DNA of 64,000 bases from Microbacterium proteolyticum (GTDB taxonomy: Bacteria; Actinomycetota; Actinomycetes; Actinomycetales; Microbacteriaceae): positions 3,720,001 through 3,784,000 of the forward strand of contig NZ_CP121274.1 of assembly GCF_029639405.1 (NCBI RefSeq), given 5' to 3'. The notes beneath the pieces are model-generated. The model saw nothing but the letters and a program-made list of their open reading frames with translations, did not search any database and was not told where the DNA came from. Made by a program: the position numbers and the translations under genes. Shown here one piece after another: positions 8,353 through 17,428 of this stretch. Numbering within the stretch: position 1 is the stretch's first letter; every line of letters begins with the position of its first letter.

Positions 8353-9678
8353 GTGGATCTTCCTGTCGTGGTGATCGGCGCGGGACCGCAGGGGCTGGCC
8401 GCCGCAGCGCATCTGCGGGAGCGCGGCCTGGAACCGCTGGTGCTGGAGAGGGGCGCGGGTCCCGCGGCGGCGGTGGCGGAGTGGGGGCATGTGCGGCTGT
8501 TCTCGGAGTGGCCCGAGCTCGTCGACTCCGCCGCGGCTCGGCTGCTCGAGCCTTCCGGGTGGCAGCGACCCGAGCGGGGGTATCCGACCGGCGGCGCCTG
8601 GATCACCGGATACCTCGCGCCCCTCGCGCAGGTTCTTGGGGATCGCGTCCGCTACGGCGCAAGGGTCACCGGCGTCGGTCGCAAGGGACGTGACCTGCTG
8701 GTGGATGCCGGGCGCGCCGAGCAGCCGTTCGTGATTCACGTCGAGGAGGCCGACGGCTCGCAGTCGCGGATCGAGGCGCAGGCGGTGATCGACGCCTCGG
8801 GCACCTGGACGAGCCCGAATCCTGCCGGTGCCGACGGGCTGCCTGCGCTCGGCGAGACCGCCGCGGCCGGATTCCTCACGTATCGGATTCCGTCGTTCGC
8901 CGACGCCGAGCCGTATGCGGGGCGGCACACGGTGGTGGTCGGCAATGGGCACTCCGCGGCGACGGCGATCACCGAGCTGGCCCGCATCGCCCGCCAGCAC
9001 CCGGACCCTCGGATCACCTGGGTGCTGCGCCGCGGGACGGTCGGCGACACGTTCGGCGGCGGGGAGGCGGACGAGCTTCCCGAGCGTGGCGCACTCGGCC
9101 AGCGCGCTCGCACCGCGGTCGACCAGGGCCTCGTGAGCCTGGTGACCGGGTTCCGTATCGAGCGGATCGACACCGCCGATCAGGGTGCGGTGCTGGTTGC
9201 CGAGGACGGGCGCGTGCTCGAGCCCGCGGATCGGGTGGTGGTGCTGACCGGGTTCCGGCCGGATCTGTCGATCCTGTCCGAGGTGCGGCTGGAGCTGGAT
9301 GCCCGGTTGCAGGCGCCGGTGCGGATCGCGGCGGACATCGACCCGAACATCCACTCTTGTGGTTCGGTGCGCGCCACCGGCGCTGTGGACCTGGCCCAGC
9401 CCGAGCCGGGCCTCTTCATCGTGGGGGCCAAGTCCTACGGCCGCGCCCCGACCTTCCTCGCCCTCACTGGGTACGAGCAGGTTCGCAGCGTCGTCGCCGA
9501 GCTCGCCGGTGACCACGAGGCTGCGGCCCGGAGCGAGCTGGTGCTGCCGGGCACGGGCGTGTGCGGCGGCGCGGGACTGTTCGACGACCCGACCGGAGCC
9601 AAGGGCGGCGCCTGCTGCGCACCCGCAGCGCCGCAGGTGATCCAGCTCGGACGTGCCCCCGCGGGTACTGCGGTCTAG
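8353..9678 (+). CDS. FAD-dependent oxidoreductase/monooxygenase of the ars cluster (ArsO-like)
   Basis: 441 residues from a GTG six bases after GAGGAG. It has an N-terminal FAD-binding GAGPQGLAAAAHL fold and a second dinucleotide fold at TVVVGNGHSAATAITEL. An ATG-like VLTGFRPD segment precedes the C-terminal FAD contact (GLFIVGAKSYGRAP). The tail carries extra cysteines (GTGVCGGAG and GGACCAP), an unusual metal- or arsenic-binding-like decoration. Flavoproteins of this type recur in actinobacterial ars operons and are called ArsO or thioredoxin-reductase-like; the reaction is not established here. It converges with arsC, with a 4-bp stop overlap. Confidence 0.72.
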   Translation: MDLPVVVIGAGPQGLAAAAHLRERGLEPLVLERGAGPAAAVAEWGHVRLFSEWPELVDSAAARLLEPSGWQRPERGYPTGGAWITGYLAPLAQVLGDRVRYGARVTGVGRKGRDLLVDAGRAEQPFVIHVEEADGSQSRIEAQAVIDASGTWTSPNPAGADGLPALGETAAAGFLTYRIPSFADAEPYAGRHTVVVGNGHSAATAITELARIARQHPDPRITWVLRRGTVGDTFGGGEADELPERGALGQRARTAVDQGLVSLVTGFRIERIDTADQGAVLVAEDGRVLEPADRVVVLTGFRPDLSILSEVRLELDARLQAPVRIAADIDPNIHSCGSVRATGAVDLAQPEPGLFIVGAKSYGRAPTFLALTGYEQVRSVVAELAGDHEAAARSELVLPGTGVCGGAGLFDDPTGAKGGACCAPAAPQVIQLGRAPAGTAV

Positions 9679-10343
9679 GTTCTCGCGGGGACGCCGAGCT
9701 CGGCGAGCAGGTTCAGGACGCGAGCCTCGATCTCGTCGCGCACCGGCCGGACGCCCTCCGGGGTCCATCCGGCGGGGTCGGGCAGGGTCCATTCCTCGTA
9801 GCGTTTGCCGGGGAACACCGGGCAGGCGTCGCCGCAGCCCATCGTGATCACCACGTCTGCGGCGCGCACGACCTCGTCGGTCCAGGGCTTGGGGTACTCG
9901 CCGGCGATGTCGATGCCGCGCTCGGCCATCACCTCGACGGCGACCGGGCTGACCTCGTGGCCGGGTTCGGAGCCGCCGGACCAGCCGACGGCGTGCTCGC
10001 CGGCGTGGTGCTGGAAGAAGCCGAGGGCCATCTGCGAGCGGCCGGCGTTGTGCACGCACAGGAACAGCACCGTCGGCTTTCCGTCGACGTGGAGCCCGTC
10101 GACTTTGGCGAGGGCGCGCAGGCGTTGCCTGGCGAACTTCTCGGTCAGCAGCGGCAGGTAGTTCGGCACGGTCGCACGCTGGGCGAGGTCGGTGTAGGAG
10201 GCGTGCAGGAAACGGTCGATCGTCTCCCGCCCGAATGTGCCGTCGAACTCCCGGGTCAGCCGCTCCGCGCCGGAGGCGAGGGCTGCCTCCTGGTCGATCG
10301 TGATCGTGGCGTGCGGTTCCTGGTGCGGTGACATCGTCGTCAT
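9675..10343 (-). CDS. arsC: arsenate reductase ArsC (LMW-phosphatase fold with N-terminal helical extension)
   Basis: 222 residues. The catalytic P-loop is CX5R in LFLCVHNAGRSQMA; later come a WSGGSEP strand, TMGCGDACPVFPGKRYEEW (second redox Cys region) and PDPAGWTPEGVRPVRDEIEARV, all typical of the thioredoxin/mycothiol-coupled ArsC class. About 90 extra N-terminal residues form a three-helix extension like that of actinobacterial ArsC proteins. It reduces arsenate to arsenite. The ATG overlaps the stop of the upstream ArsR-ArsC fusion; a second ATG at 10334 has better ribosome-site spacing and could be used instead (219 residues). Confidence 0.88.
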   Translation of the reverse strand: MTTMSPHQEPHATITIDQEAALASGAERLTREFDGTFGRETIDRFLHASYTDLAQRATVPNYLPLLTEKFARQRLRALAKVDGLHVDGKPTVLFLCVHNAGRSQMALGFFQHHAGEHAVGWSGGSEPGHEVSPVAVEVMAERGIDIAGEYPKPWTDEVVRAADVVITMGCGDACPVFPGKRYEEWTLPDPAGWTPEGVRPVRDEIEARVLNLLAELGVPART

Positions 10344-11017
10344 CCCTTCGTCGTGGTCAGCCTCGGGGCAAGGCTCTGGATACGGGCGGCGATGTCCTCG
10401 AAGGCGGCATCGAATGCGGCATCCGATCCGTCGCGCACCGGGTCGGGCACCGACCAATGCACCCGGCCCTCGCCGGCGAGTTCCTCGTGGGCGGTGTCGC
10501 AGACCGTGACCACGAAGTCGTCGACGTCCAGCACCTCGGCCAGCGTCCGCGGTCGGGCGGCACGGAGAGTGAGGCCGTGCCGGTCGGCGGCGGCGATCGC
10601 GCCCGGCTCGATGGCGTCTGCCGGGTGCGTGCCGGCGGAGGCGACCGGGATGTCGCTGGCGTCGTGCCAGAGCGCGGCGGCGAGCTGCGAGCGTGCGGAG
10701 TTGCCGGTGCAGACGAACACCACCCGCCGCACGCCGAGGGCCGGCGACGGGGTCAGCCCCGTGAAGGCGCCGGGGGCGAGGTGGAGGTAGGTGCGGCGCC
10801 GGTCGGCCTCCGACCGCGTCCGCAGCAACAGCCCGGCGTGCTCGAGCTGGTTCAGGTGGTGCGCGAGCAGGCTGGAGGAGACGCCGAGCTCGGCTTGCAG
10901 CTCGACCGGGGCGGCATCGCCGAGGGTGAGCAGGTCCATGATCCGCAGCCGCACCGGATCGGCCAGCGCCGCATATCGCGCCACCCGCCCCGCCAGGTCA
11001 GTTCGCTCAATGTTCAT
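10340..11017 (-). CDS. ArsR repressor fused to an ArsC/LMW phosphatase domain
   Basis: 225 residues in two domains. Residues 8-85 form an ArsR winged helix (ALADPVRLRIMDLL, SSSLLAHHLNQLEHAGLL, DRRRTYLHL). Residues 97-220 form an LMW-phosphatase/arsenate-reductase fold with C103 and R109 in VFVCTGNSARSQLA and a closing HWSVPDPV. The fusion links a sensor/repressor with an arsenate-reducing fold. No ArsR-type Cys pair is obvious in the first domain, so the inducer site may be atypical. It is divergent from the aquaglyceroporin gene and translationally coupled to arsC. Confidence 0.85.
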   Translation of the reverse strand: MNIERTDLAGRVARYAALADPVRLRIMDLLTLGDAAPVELQAELGVSSSLLAHHLNQLEHAGLLLRTRSEADRRRTYLHLAPGAFTGLTPSPALGVRRVVFVCTGNSARSQLAAALWHDASDIPVASAGTHPADAIEPGAIAAADRHGLTLRAARPRTLAEVLDVDDFVVTVCDTAHEELAGEGRVHWSVPDPVRDGSDAAFDAAFEDIAARIQSLAPRLTTTKG

Positions 11018-11054
11018 TACCTCAATAGTGACTGAGCAATGTATCGTCGTCAAG
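11018..11054. promoter_or_regulatory. short divergent promoter between arsR-arsC fusion and aqpS
   Basis: The 37-bp gap contains the dyad CTCA...TGAG (11021-11036) in an AT-richer tract. On the minus strand TTGCTC and TATTGA could act as -35 and -10 elements. The short distance implies that one regulator occupies the control region of both genes and that the plus transcript has little or no leader. Confidence 0.4.
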
Positions 11055-11759
11055 GTGACCCACGAAAAGAGCACGACATCCGCCCCCGCCCCGTTGTGGC
11101 GGCGCGCGGTCGCCGAGTTCCTCGGCGCCGGCCTGCTGGTGACCGTCGTGGTCGGCTCCGGCATCGCCGCCCAGCGTCTCTCGCCAGACGACGTCGGGCT
11201 GCAGCTGCTGGAGAACTCGCTGGCGACGGCGCTCGGGCTGACGGTGCTCATCCTGATCTTCCAACCCGTCAGCGGCGCGCACCTCAACCCCGTCGTCACC
11301 CTCGCCGACCGCTTCCTCGGCACCCGCCACGCTCCCTCCGAGATCGTGGTCTACCTCGTCGCGCAGGTCACCGGCGGCATCGGCGGCGCGATCCTCGCGA
11401 ACCTCATGTTCCAGGCGCCGACGGCGGTGTCCACGACCGATCGCCTCTCGGCGGGCCACCTGCTCGGCGAAGTCGTCGCCACCGCCGGGTTGGTGCTGCT
11501 GATCTTCGCCTTGGCCCGCACCGGCCGCAGCGCCGTGGTCGCCCCCGCGGTCGGCGCCTACATCGGCGCCGCGTACTGGTTCACCTCCTCGACCTCCTTC
11601 GCCAACCCCGCCGTGACCATCGGCCGGATCTTCACCGACACCTTCGCCGGCATCGCCCCGACCTCCGCACTGTGGTTCCTCGCCGCCCAGCTCGTCGGCG
11701 CCGCCGCCGGCGTTGGCCTCGTGCTCCTGCTCTTCCCGAATCGAAAGGCCCAGCCATGA
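11055..11759 (+). CDS. aqpS: MIP-family aquaglyceroporin, arsenite channel type (AqpS-like)
   Basis: 234 residues, about six membrane segments. The two channel half-helices are GAHLNPVVTLAD (first NPA box changed to NPV) and SFANPAVTIGR (second NPA box). The GTG start has no clear ribosome site and lies just after the divergent operator, so the transcript may be leaderless. In ars operons lacking ArsB/Acr3, AqpS can release arsenite produced by ArsC down its gradient. That role fits here because no arsenite pump is present in the cluster. Confidence 0.82.
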   Translation: MTHEKSTTSAPAPLWRRAVAEFLGAGLLVTVVVGSGIAAQRLSPDDVGLQLLENSLATALGLTVLILIFQPVSGAHLNPVVTLADRFLGTRHAPSEIVVYLVAQVTGGIGGAILANLMFQAPTAVSTTDRLSAGHLLGEVVATAGLVLLIFALARTGRSAVVAPAVGAYIGAAYWFTSSTSFANPAVTIGRIFTDTFAGIAPTSALWFLAAQLVGAAAGVGLVLLLFPNRKAQP

Positions 11760-13138
11760 CCCACCTGATCGCCATCGGCGGCTCCGACGCCGGCATCTCC
11801 GCCGCCCTGCGCGCCCGCGAGCTCGACCCTGACACCGACGTGACCGTCGTGGTCGCAGACGAGTACCCGAACTTCTCCATCTGCGGCATCCCCTACTACT
11901 TCACCGGCGAAGTGCAGCCCTGGCAGTCGCTCGCGCACCGCACCAGCGCCGACCTGGAAGCCACCGGCATGAGCTTGCGGCTGAACACCTTCGCCACGGG
12001 CATCGACGTCGCAGGTCGCCGGCTCACCGTCCGCACCCCGGACGGCGCGTTCGAGGAGCTGGCCTACGACGAGCTGATCGTCGGCACCGGCGCCCTCCCG
12101 TCCCACGCCGGCATCACCGGCCTGGAGGTGCTGACCCCGGCGGACGGGGTGCATGTCATCCACTCGATGGGCGACACCTTCGCCCTCGATCACGACCTCA
12201 CCGCCCGGCAGCCGCAGTCGGCGATCATCGTCGGCGCCGGCTACGTCGGCCTGGAGATGGCCGAGGCGTTCATCGCCCGCGGCATGACCGTCGTCCAGCT
12301 CCAGCGCGGCCCCGAAGTGCTCTCCACCCTCGACCCCGAGCTCGGCGCCTTCGTCCACGAGGAACTCACGACCCACGGCGTCGAGGTGGTCACCGGCTCG
12401 ACCGTGACCGGGATCGAGAAGACCCCAGCCGGGCTCACCGTCACGGGCACCCGCGACGGGCAGCCGTTCACGCAGACCGCGGACCTCGTGCTGGTCGTCG
12501 TCGGGGTGCGGCCGAACACCGAGCTGCTCGAGCAGGCCGGCGCGAGCCTCGGCGCGGGCCGCGGGGTCGTGGTCGACGAGCACATGCGCACCGGCCTCCC
12601 GCACGTCTGGGCCGCCGGGGACGGCATCATCACCCATCACCGCCTGCTCGGGGTGACCTACTTGCCGCTGGGCACGACGAGCCACAAGCAGGGCCGCATC
12701 GCCGGGGAGAACGCCCTCGGCGGTGACCGGGCCTTCGCCGGCTCGGTCGGCACCCAGGTCGTGAAGGTCTTCGACCTCATCGCTGCCCGCACCGGCCTGC
12801 GTGACCACGAGGCGATCGCCGCCGGGTACGCGCCCGCGACGGTGAGCTCTGCGGCGGACGACCACAAGCGCTACTACCCCGGCGCGCACCCGATCCACTT
12901 CCGCATCACCGGCGACACCGGCGACGGGAGACTGCTCGGCGCGCAACTCGTCGGCAGGCGCGGCACCGAGGTCGCCAAGCGCGTCGACACCTTCGCCACC
13001 GCCCTCTACGCCGGGCTGACTATCGAGCAGTTCGCCGACCTTGACCTCTCCTACACGCCGCCGCTGGGCTCACCGTGGGACGCGGTGCAGGTCGCCGCGC
13101 AAGCGTGGGAGAGCCAGCGCGCGAGGGTGCTGGTCTAG
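11756..13138 (+). CDS. CoA-disulfide-reductase-like FAD/NAD(P) oxidoreductase
   Basis: 460 residues; the ATG overlaps the aqpS stop. FAD-binding GGSDAGISAALRARELDP is followed by the single-cysteine active site NFSICGIPYYFTG, which matches the NCG.PYY box of CoA-disulfide and persulfide reductases. A NAD(P)-binding GAGYVGLEMAEAF (about 160) and VWAAGDG precede the Pyr_redox_dim-type C-terminus (VVKVFDLIAARTGL). It probably reduces a low-molecular-weight thiol disulfide or an arsenic-thiol species and supports ArsC; the substrate is inferred from context. Confidence 0.8.
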   Translation: MTHLIAIGGSDAGISAALRARELDPDTDVTVVVADEYPNFSICGIPYYFTGEVQPWQSLAHRTSADLEATGMSLRLNTFATGIDVAGRRLTVRTPDGAFEELAYDELIVGTGALPSHAGITGLEVLTPADGVHVIHSMGDTFALDHDLTARQPQSAIIVGAGYVGLEMAEAFIARGMTVVQLQRGPEVLSTLDPELGAFVHEELTTHGVEVVTGSTVTGIEKTPAGLTVTGTRDGQPFTQTADLVLVVVGVRPNTELLEQAGASLGAGRGVVVDEHMRTGLPHVWAAGDGIITHHRLLGVTYLPLGTTSHKQGRIAGENALGGDRAFAGSVGTQVVKVFDLIAARTGLRDHEAIAAGYAPATVSSAADDHKRYYPGAHPIHFRITGDTGDGRLLGAQLVGRRGTEVAKRVDTFATALYAGLTIEQFADLDLSYTPPLGSPWDAVQVAAQAWESQRARVLV

Positions 13139-13139
13139 G

Positions 13140-13492
13140 AGCCGACGTTGAGCGCGGCGAGCTGGCGAGGAGCCGGTCGAGAAGGTTCCCGATCGCGCCG
13201 CCCCCGACGAGCATCCAGGTCGCGTTGGTGCCGAGGGACATGACGGTGCCGGGGTTGAACGCGAGTTGCAGGCCGAGCACGTTGCCCACCGGCGAGAAGC
13301 GCTCGTGCTCGCTGAGTTGCGCGATGGTCTTGGTGCCCTGATCGACCGGCGCGGCGGGCGCAGGCGAGCAGGAACCAGCGCGGCCGGACGCGGCCCGTCG
13401 CGGCGCGGCGCGGCGCGGCGGGGAATCGTCGCCTCCGTGTCCGTCGCACTCGTTGCCGCTGGGGCGATCCCGCGGTCGAAAGGGCGACTCAT
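13140..13492 (-). pseudogene. lspA: decayed signal peptidase II gene (lspA remnant)
   Basis: An ATG at 13490-13492 overlaps the P-type ATPase stop, but the frame soon becomes a GC-repeat tract (about 13396-13424). In another frame the recognisable LspA pieces appear: DQGTKTIAQLSE, VLGLQLAFNPGTVMSLG, then TWMLVGGGAIGNLLDRLL. The segment that normally separates the last two is missing (about 30 residues), and the C-terminus after the LDR box is absent. At least one frameshift and one deletion are therefore needed. LspA genes are often linked to Cd/Pb ATPases (for example pbrA-pbrB/pbrC), which fits this position. Confidence 0.72.
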
Positions 13493-15384
13493 GCCTTCCG
13501 CCGTCGGGCTGCCCGCAGACCGTTGAGGATGACCACGACTTCGGCGATCTCGTGGACGAGGACGACGGCGGCCAGGCCAAGCACTCCGAGGATCGCCAGT
13601 GGCAGCAAGGCGGCGATGATGAGGATGGAGAGCACCACGTTCTGGTTGATGATGCTGCGGCCGCGGCGTGCGTGGGCGAGGGCCTGCGGGATGAGGCGCA
13701 GGTCGTGGCCGGTGAACGCGACGTCGGCGGATTCGATCGCCGCGTCGGCTCCCTTGGCTCCCATCGCGATTCCCAGGTCGGCGGCGGCCAGCGCGGGGGC
13801 GTCGTTGATGCCATCGCCGATCATGGCGGTGGGCTGGGACTTCGACAGCGCGGCGACGGCGGTGGCCTTGTCCTCGGGGCGCAGCTCGGCGCGGACATCG
13901 GTGATGCCGGCTTGTGCGGCCAGGGCGGCGGCGGTGCGGGCGTTGTCGCCGGTGAGCATCGTCACTCCCACTCCTCGCTTGAGGAGCGTCGCGATCACCT
14001 CCGGGACTTCGGGGCGCAACTCGTCCCGGACCCCGACGGCGCCCACCGGCACGCCCTCGCGGTGGACAATGACGACGGTCATTCCCTCAGATTCCATCGC
14101 CTCGACCTCGCCGGCCAGCGTTCCGGCGTCGAGCCAGCGGGGGCTTCCCACGGCGAGCCGGGCACCGCCCAGCGTCCCGGTGATGCCGTGCCCTGCCGTC
14201 TCCGTGACCTCCTGCGCGGTCGGAGGTTGCCGGACGGCGTTGGTGATCGCGGCGGCCAGCGGGTGCGTGCTGTGCGCCTCCAGGCTCGCCGCCCATGCGA
14301 GCACCTCGTCCTCGGCCACGTCGGTGGTGACGACGCGGCTCACAGTGGGCTCGTTGCGGGTCAGCGTCCCGGTCTTGTCGACGGCCAAGTGCCGGATGCC
14401 GCCGAACCGCTCGAACGCGGCGCCGGACTTCACCACGACGCCGAACTTGGAAGCCGCCCCGATCGCGGAGACCACGGTCACGGGAACGGCGATCGCCAGC
14501 GCACACGGCGACGCCGCGACCAGCACAACCAGCGCGCGGGTGATCCACAGTTCGACATCGCCGGTCAGCAGCGACCCGAGCAGGGCCACGAGCACGGCGA
14601 GGATCATCACGCCCGGCACGAGGGGGCGAGCGATCCGGTCGGCCAGGCGGGCGCGGTCGCCCTTCTCGGCCTGGGCCTGCTCCACCAGCTCCACGATCGT
14701 GGTCAGGGAGTTGTCGGTGCCGTCCGCGGTGGCCTCGACCTCGAGCACGCCGGAGGTGTTGATCGACCCGGCCGATACCGCGTCGCCGGGCTCGACCTCG
14801 ACCGGGATCGACTCGCCGGTGATCGCGGACGTGTCCAGGCTGCTGCGCCCGACCCGCACGATCCCGTCGGTGGCGATCCGCTCGCCAGGTCGAATCACCA
14901 GCAGGTCGCCGACGCGCAGCTCCTTCGCCTCGACCTCGGCCGTGGCGTCACCTCGCTTGACCAGCGCCGTCTCGGGCACCAGCTTCAGCAGCGCCCGCAG
15001 GCCCGCGCGGGCGCGGTCCATCGCCTTGTCCTCCAGCGCCTCCGCGATGGAGTACAGGAACGCCAGCGCCGCGGCCTCCTCGACATAGCCGAGAATCACC
15101 GCGCCCACCGCGCTGATCGTCATCAGCAGCCCGATGCCGAGCTTGCCCCGCGTGAACAGCTTCCGCAGCGCACCCGGCACGAACGTGGACGCGCCCAGCA
15201 GCAGGCCGATCCAGAACAGCACGAGGGCGGCGAGATCCGCGCCGGTCCACTCGCACACCAGCCCCGCGGCGAACGCGACACCGGAGCCGATCGGGATCAG
15301 GACGCTCGGACTCCGCCACCACGGCCGGTCGTCATCGTCGTCATCGTCGAGCTGCGCGACCTGGGAGCCAGTCATCGTGCTCAC
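13489..15384 (-). CDS. P1B-type heavy-metal ATPase with SPC motif (Co/Cd/Zn exporter)
   Basis: 631 residues, no N-terminal metal-binding domain but an acidic DDDDDDD run near residue 12. Complete catalytic set: TGES, SPC in the transport helix (S292-P293-C294), DKTGTLT, the STHPLA box, TGDN and GDGINDAPAL. SPC together with HE in the last helix (VLVHEIAE) points to the P1B-4 group (Co2+, also Ni/Fe/Zn), whereas the linked regulator is CmtR-like (Cd/Pb). The GTG start overlaps the cmtR stop (GTGA at 15381-15384), so the pair forms an operon. It would export divalent metal across the membrane. Confidence 0.9.
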   Translation of the reverse strand: MSTMTGSQVAQLDDDDDDDRPWWRSPSVLIPIGSGVAFAAGLVCEWTGADLAALVLFWIGLLLGASTFVPGALRKLFTRGKLGIGLLMTISAVGAVILGYVEEAAALAFLYSIAEALEDKAMDRARAGLRALLKLVPETALVKRGDATAEVEAKELRVGDLLVIRPGERIATDGIVRVGRSSLDTSAITGESIPVEVEPGDAVSAGSINTSGVLEVEATADGTDNSLTTIVELVEQAQAEKGDRARLADRIARPLVPGVMILAVLVALLGSLLTGDVELWITRALVVLVAASPCALAIAVPVTVVSAIGAASKFGVVVKSGAAFERFGGIRHLAVDKTGTLTRNEPTVSRVVTTDVAEDEVLAWAASLEAHSTHPLAAAITNAVRQPPTAQEVTETAGHGITGTLGGARLAVGSPRWLDAGTLAGEVEAMESEGMTVVIVHREGVPVGAVGVRDELRPEVPEVIATLLKRGVGVTMLTGDNARTAAALAAQAGITDVRAELRPEDKATAVAALSKSQPTAMIGDGINDAPALAAADLGIAMGAKGADAAIESADVAFTGHDLRLIPQALAHARRGRSIINQNVVLSILIIAALLPLAILGVLGLAAVVLVHEIAEVVVILNGLRAARRRKA

Positions 15385-15740
15385 GCGATCGCTCCCGGCT
15401 CGCAGCAGCCGACGACCGAGCACGCCGGGTCGATGCACGGCGCGTTCTCGTCCACAGCCAGCGTGACCTCCACCAGCGCATCCAGCGCGGCGGCCAGGTG
15501 CGGGTCGGCGATCTCGTAACGCGTCTGGCGGCCCTCCGGCTCGGCCACCACGATCCCACAGTCCCGCAGACACGCCAGATGGTTCGACACGTTCGATCGG
15601 GTCAGTTCCAGACTCCGCGACAGCACCGCCGGATAGCTCGGCCCGTCCAGCAGTGTCATCAGAATCCGCGACCGGGTCGGGTCGGCCATCGCCCGGCCCA
15701 GCCGGTTCATCACATCCAACCGCGAAGCAATAGTCAGCAT
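15381..15740 (-). CDS. cmtR: CmtR-type Cd(II)/Pb(II)-sensing ArsR/SmtB repressor
   Basis: 119 residues. The winged helix includes GRAMADPTRSRILMTLLDG and LELTRSNVSNHLACLRDCGIV. The metal ligands known for Mycobacterium tuberculosis CmtR (C57, C61, C102) fall at exactly the same numbers here: C57 and C61 in NHLACLRDC and C102 in NAPCIDPAC. Three additional C-terminal cysteines (C107, C112, C113) may modify binding. It is the first gene of the operon with the SPC ATPase. A TATAGT box at about 15749-15754 on the coding strand lies just upstream, where self-repression would act. Confidence 0.9.
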   Translation of the reverse strand: MLTIASRLDVMNRLGRAMADPTRSRILMTLLDGPSYPAVLSRSLELTRSNVSNHLACLRDCGIVVAEPEGRQTRYEIADPHLAAALDALVEVTLAVDENAPCIDPACSVVGCCEPGAIA

Positions 15741-15910
15741 GAGATGACTATACAGCAGGCGCTGACGTATCTGAGCCCCACGCCGATCACGGTCTTGCAC
15801 AGCCCGCCGATCCTGCCGTCCGCATCGACACAACCATCACCCCCCTACAAGCCACGGAACTCACGGCCCCAGATACCCTGAACCAGGCCCTCATGCCGTG
15901 AGTTCCTGCA

Positions 15911-17428
15911 TCAACCGACTTCAGGAATCGTGAACTTACGGGGTTCCCCGGTCATGCGGGTGGCCGTGTTGAACAGTTCGAGCTCGGCCGGGTGCAGCTG
16001 ATGCTGCGTGACGTAGGAGTGATCCTTGACTCGCCAGAGCCCTTGCCCGGTGCCGAGGGTGGGCAGCAGTTTCTGCTCGGTGCCGGTCAGCCCGAGGATC
16101 TCGCCGGTGACGCCGAGTTGGTCGCTCTCCTGGCGGTAGATAATCCTCGTCTCCGCATTGGCGAGCAGCGAGGAGGCCAGGGCGCGCATCGCCGAGCCGC
16201 TGTCGCCTACGTTGTCCAGGTCGGTGAGCTTGTGGAACACGAGCGCATTTGCGATGCCGTAGTGACGGGCGAGCCGCCATTGTGCGTCCATGCGGCGCAG
16301 CAGCGGGGCATGGGACATGAGCCGCCATGCCTCGTCGTAGATCACCCACCGTTGCCCGCCGTTCGGGTCCAACAGCGCGGCCTCCATCCACGCCGAGGAG
16401 CACGTCATCAGCACCGAGATCAGGGTGCTGTTCTCCGCGACGCGGGATAGGTCGAGGCTGACCATCGGCAGCGACGGGTCGAAGCTGACGGTCGAGGGGC
16501 CGTCGAACAGCCCGGCGAGGTCGCCGGCGACGAGCCGGCGCAGCGCGTGCCCGGCCAGACGTCCATCCTCGGCGAGACGTCCGTCCGGGTCGTCAGCAGC
16601 AGCCGGGTTCAGGATGCGGTCCACGACCATCGGCAGGATCGGCGTCTCGGCCGATCGCACGGCGTCGGCCAGGGCGATGTCGATCGCGGTGTGCTCCAGC
16701 GGGGTCAGCCGCCGGTCCAGCACCGTCTCGGTCAGCGCACCGATCAGGTCACGGCGGCGTGCGGCGACCTGGGTCGCCCATTCGCTGTCGGACACGTCGG
16801 AAGGCCGGTGCCCCTCGTCGAGCGGGTTGAGCCGGTTGCGCAGCCCGTGCCCGAGCACGATCGCCTTGCCGCCGACAGCCTCGGCGACCGCGGTGTGCTC
16901 TCCCTTGGGGTCGCCCGGCACGTACACGCGACGTCCGAACGCGATCGACCTCGTGTAGAGGGACTTCACCAGGGACGACTTGCCCGAGCCAACGATCCCG
17001 GCCACGACGATGTTCGGGGCCGTGATGACGCCACGCGCGTATAAGACCCACGGGTCGTAGACGAAACTGCCGCCGGAGTAGAGATCCTGCCCGACGAAGA
17101 CACCGGCGGAGCCGAGGCCGCCTTCGGCGAGGAACGGGTACGCCCCGGCCAGCGTCGCCGAAGTGTCCTGGTGGCGCGGCAGCCGCAACCGGCCGGGGGT
17201 GCGCAGCGCCGCCGGGCCGGCCTCCCCGGCAGGCGGGAGGTAGGTGGTGCGTCGGCGTTCGGTACGCTCGGCCTCCCACCGCTGGTGCGCCTGCAGCTTG
17301 CGGGCGCGCTGTTGCTCGGCGAGCAGCTCCGCTGCGGCCCGCGCGCGGGCCTTGCGGTGCTTGCGGCGCTCGTTCTGCGGCGAGACGAGCACGCTGGTGT
17401 GCAGGCGTCCGTCATCCTGACCGGTCAC
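15911..17428 (-). CDS. VirB4/TraE-type conjugation ATPase
   Basis: 505 residues. A basic coiled N-terminus (ERRKHRKARARAAAELLAEQQRAR) precedes an ATPase core with Walker A AGIVGSGKSSLVK (about 145) and Walker B RWVIYDEAWRLM (about 375). The RRMDAQWRLARHYG and TEQKLLPTLGTGQGLWRV segments are VirB4/HerA-like. It powers the conjugative secretion channel. Compared with classic VirB4 the N-terminal domain is short; the SCO6880-like gene upstream may supply it. The GTG start overlaps the preceding stop (GTGA). Confidence 0.87.
   Translation of the reverse strand: MTGQDDGRLHTSVLVSPQNERRKHRKARARAAAELLAEQQRARKLQAHQRWEAERTERRRTTYLPPAGEAGPAALRTPGRLRLPRHQDTSATLAGAYPFLAEGGLGSAGVFVGQDLYSGGSFVYDPWVLYARGVITAPNIVVAGIVGSGKSSLVKSLYTRSIAFGRRVYVPGDPKGEHTAVAEAVGGKAIVLGHGLRNRLNPLDEGHRPSDVSDSEWATQVAARRRDLIGALTETVLDRRLTPLEHTAIDIALADAVRSAETPILPMVVDRILNPAAADDPDGRLAEDGRLAGHALRRLVAGDLAGLFDGPSTVSFDPSLPMVSLDLSRVAENSTLISVLMTCSSAWMEAALLDPNGGQRWVIYDEAWRLMSHAPLLRRMDAQWRLARHYGIANALVFHKLTDLDNVGDSGSAMRALASSLLANAETRIIYRQESDQLGVTGEILGLTGTEQKLLPTLGTGQGLWRVKDHSYVTQHQLHPAELELFNTATRMTGEPRKFTIPEVG

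Noticed and set aside
13453..15519. Plus-strand frame of 688 codons over the SPC ATPase
   Set aside because: Antisense to an ATPase with every catalytic motif; low-complexity composition.
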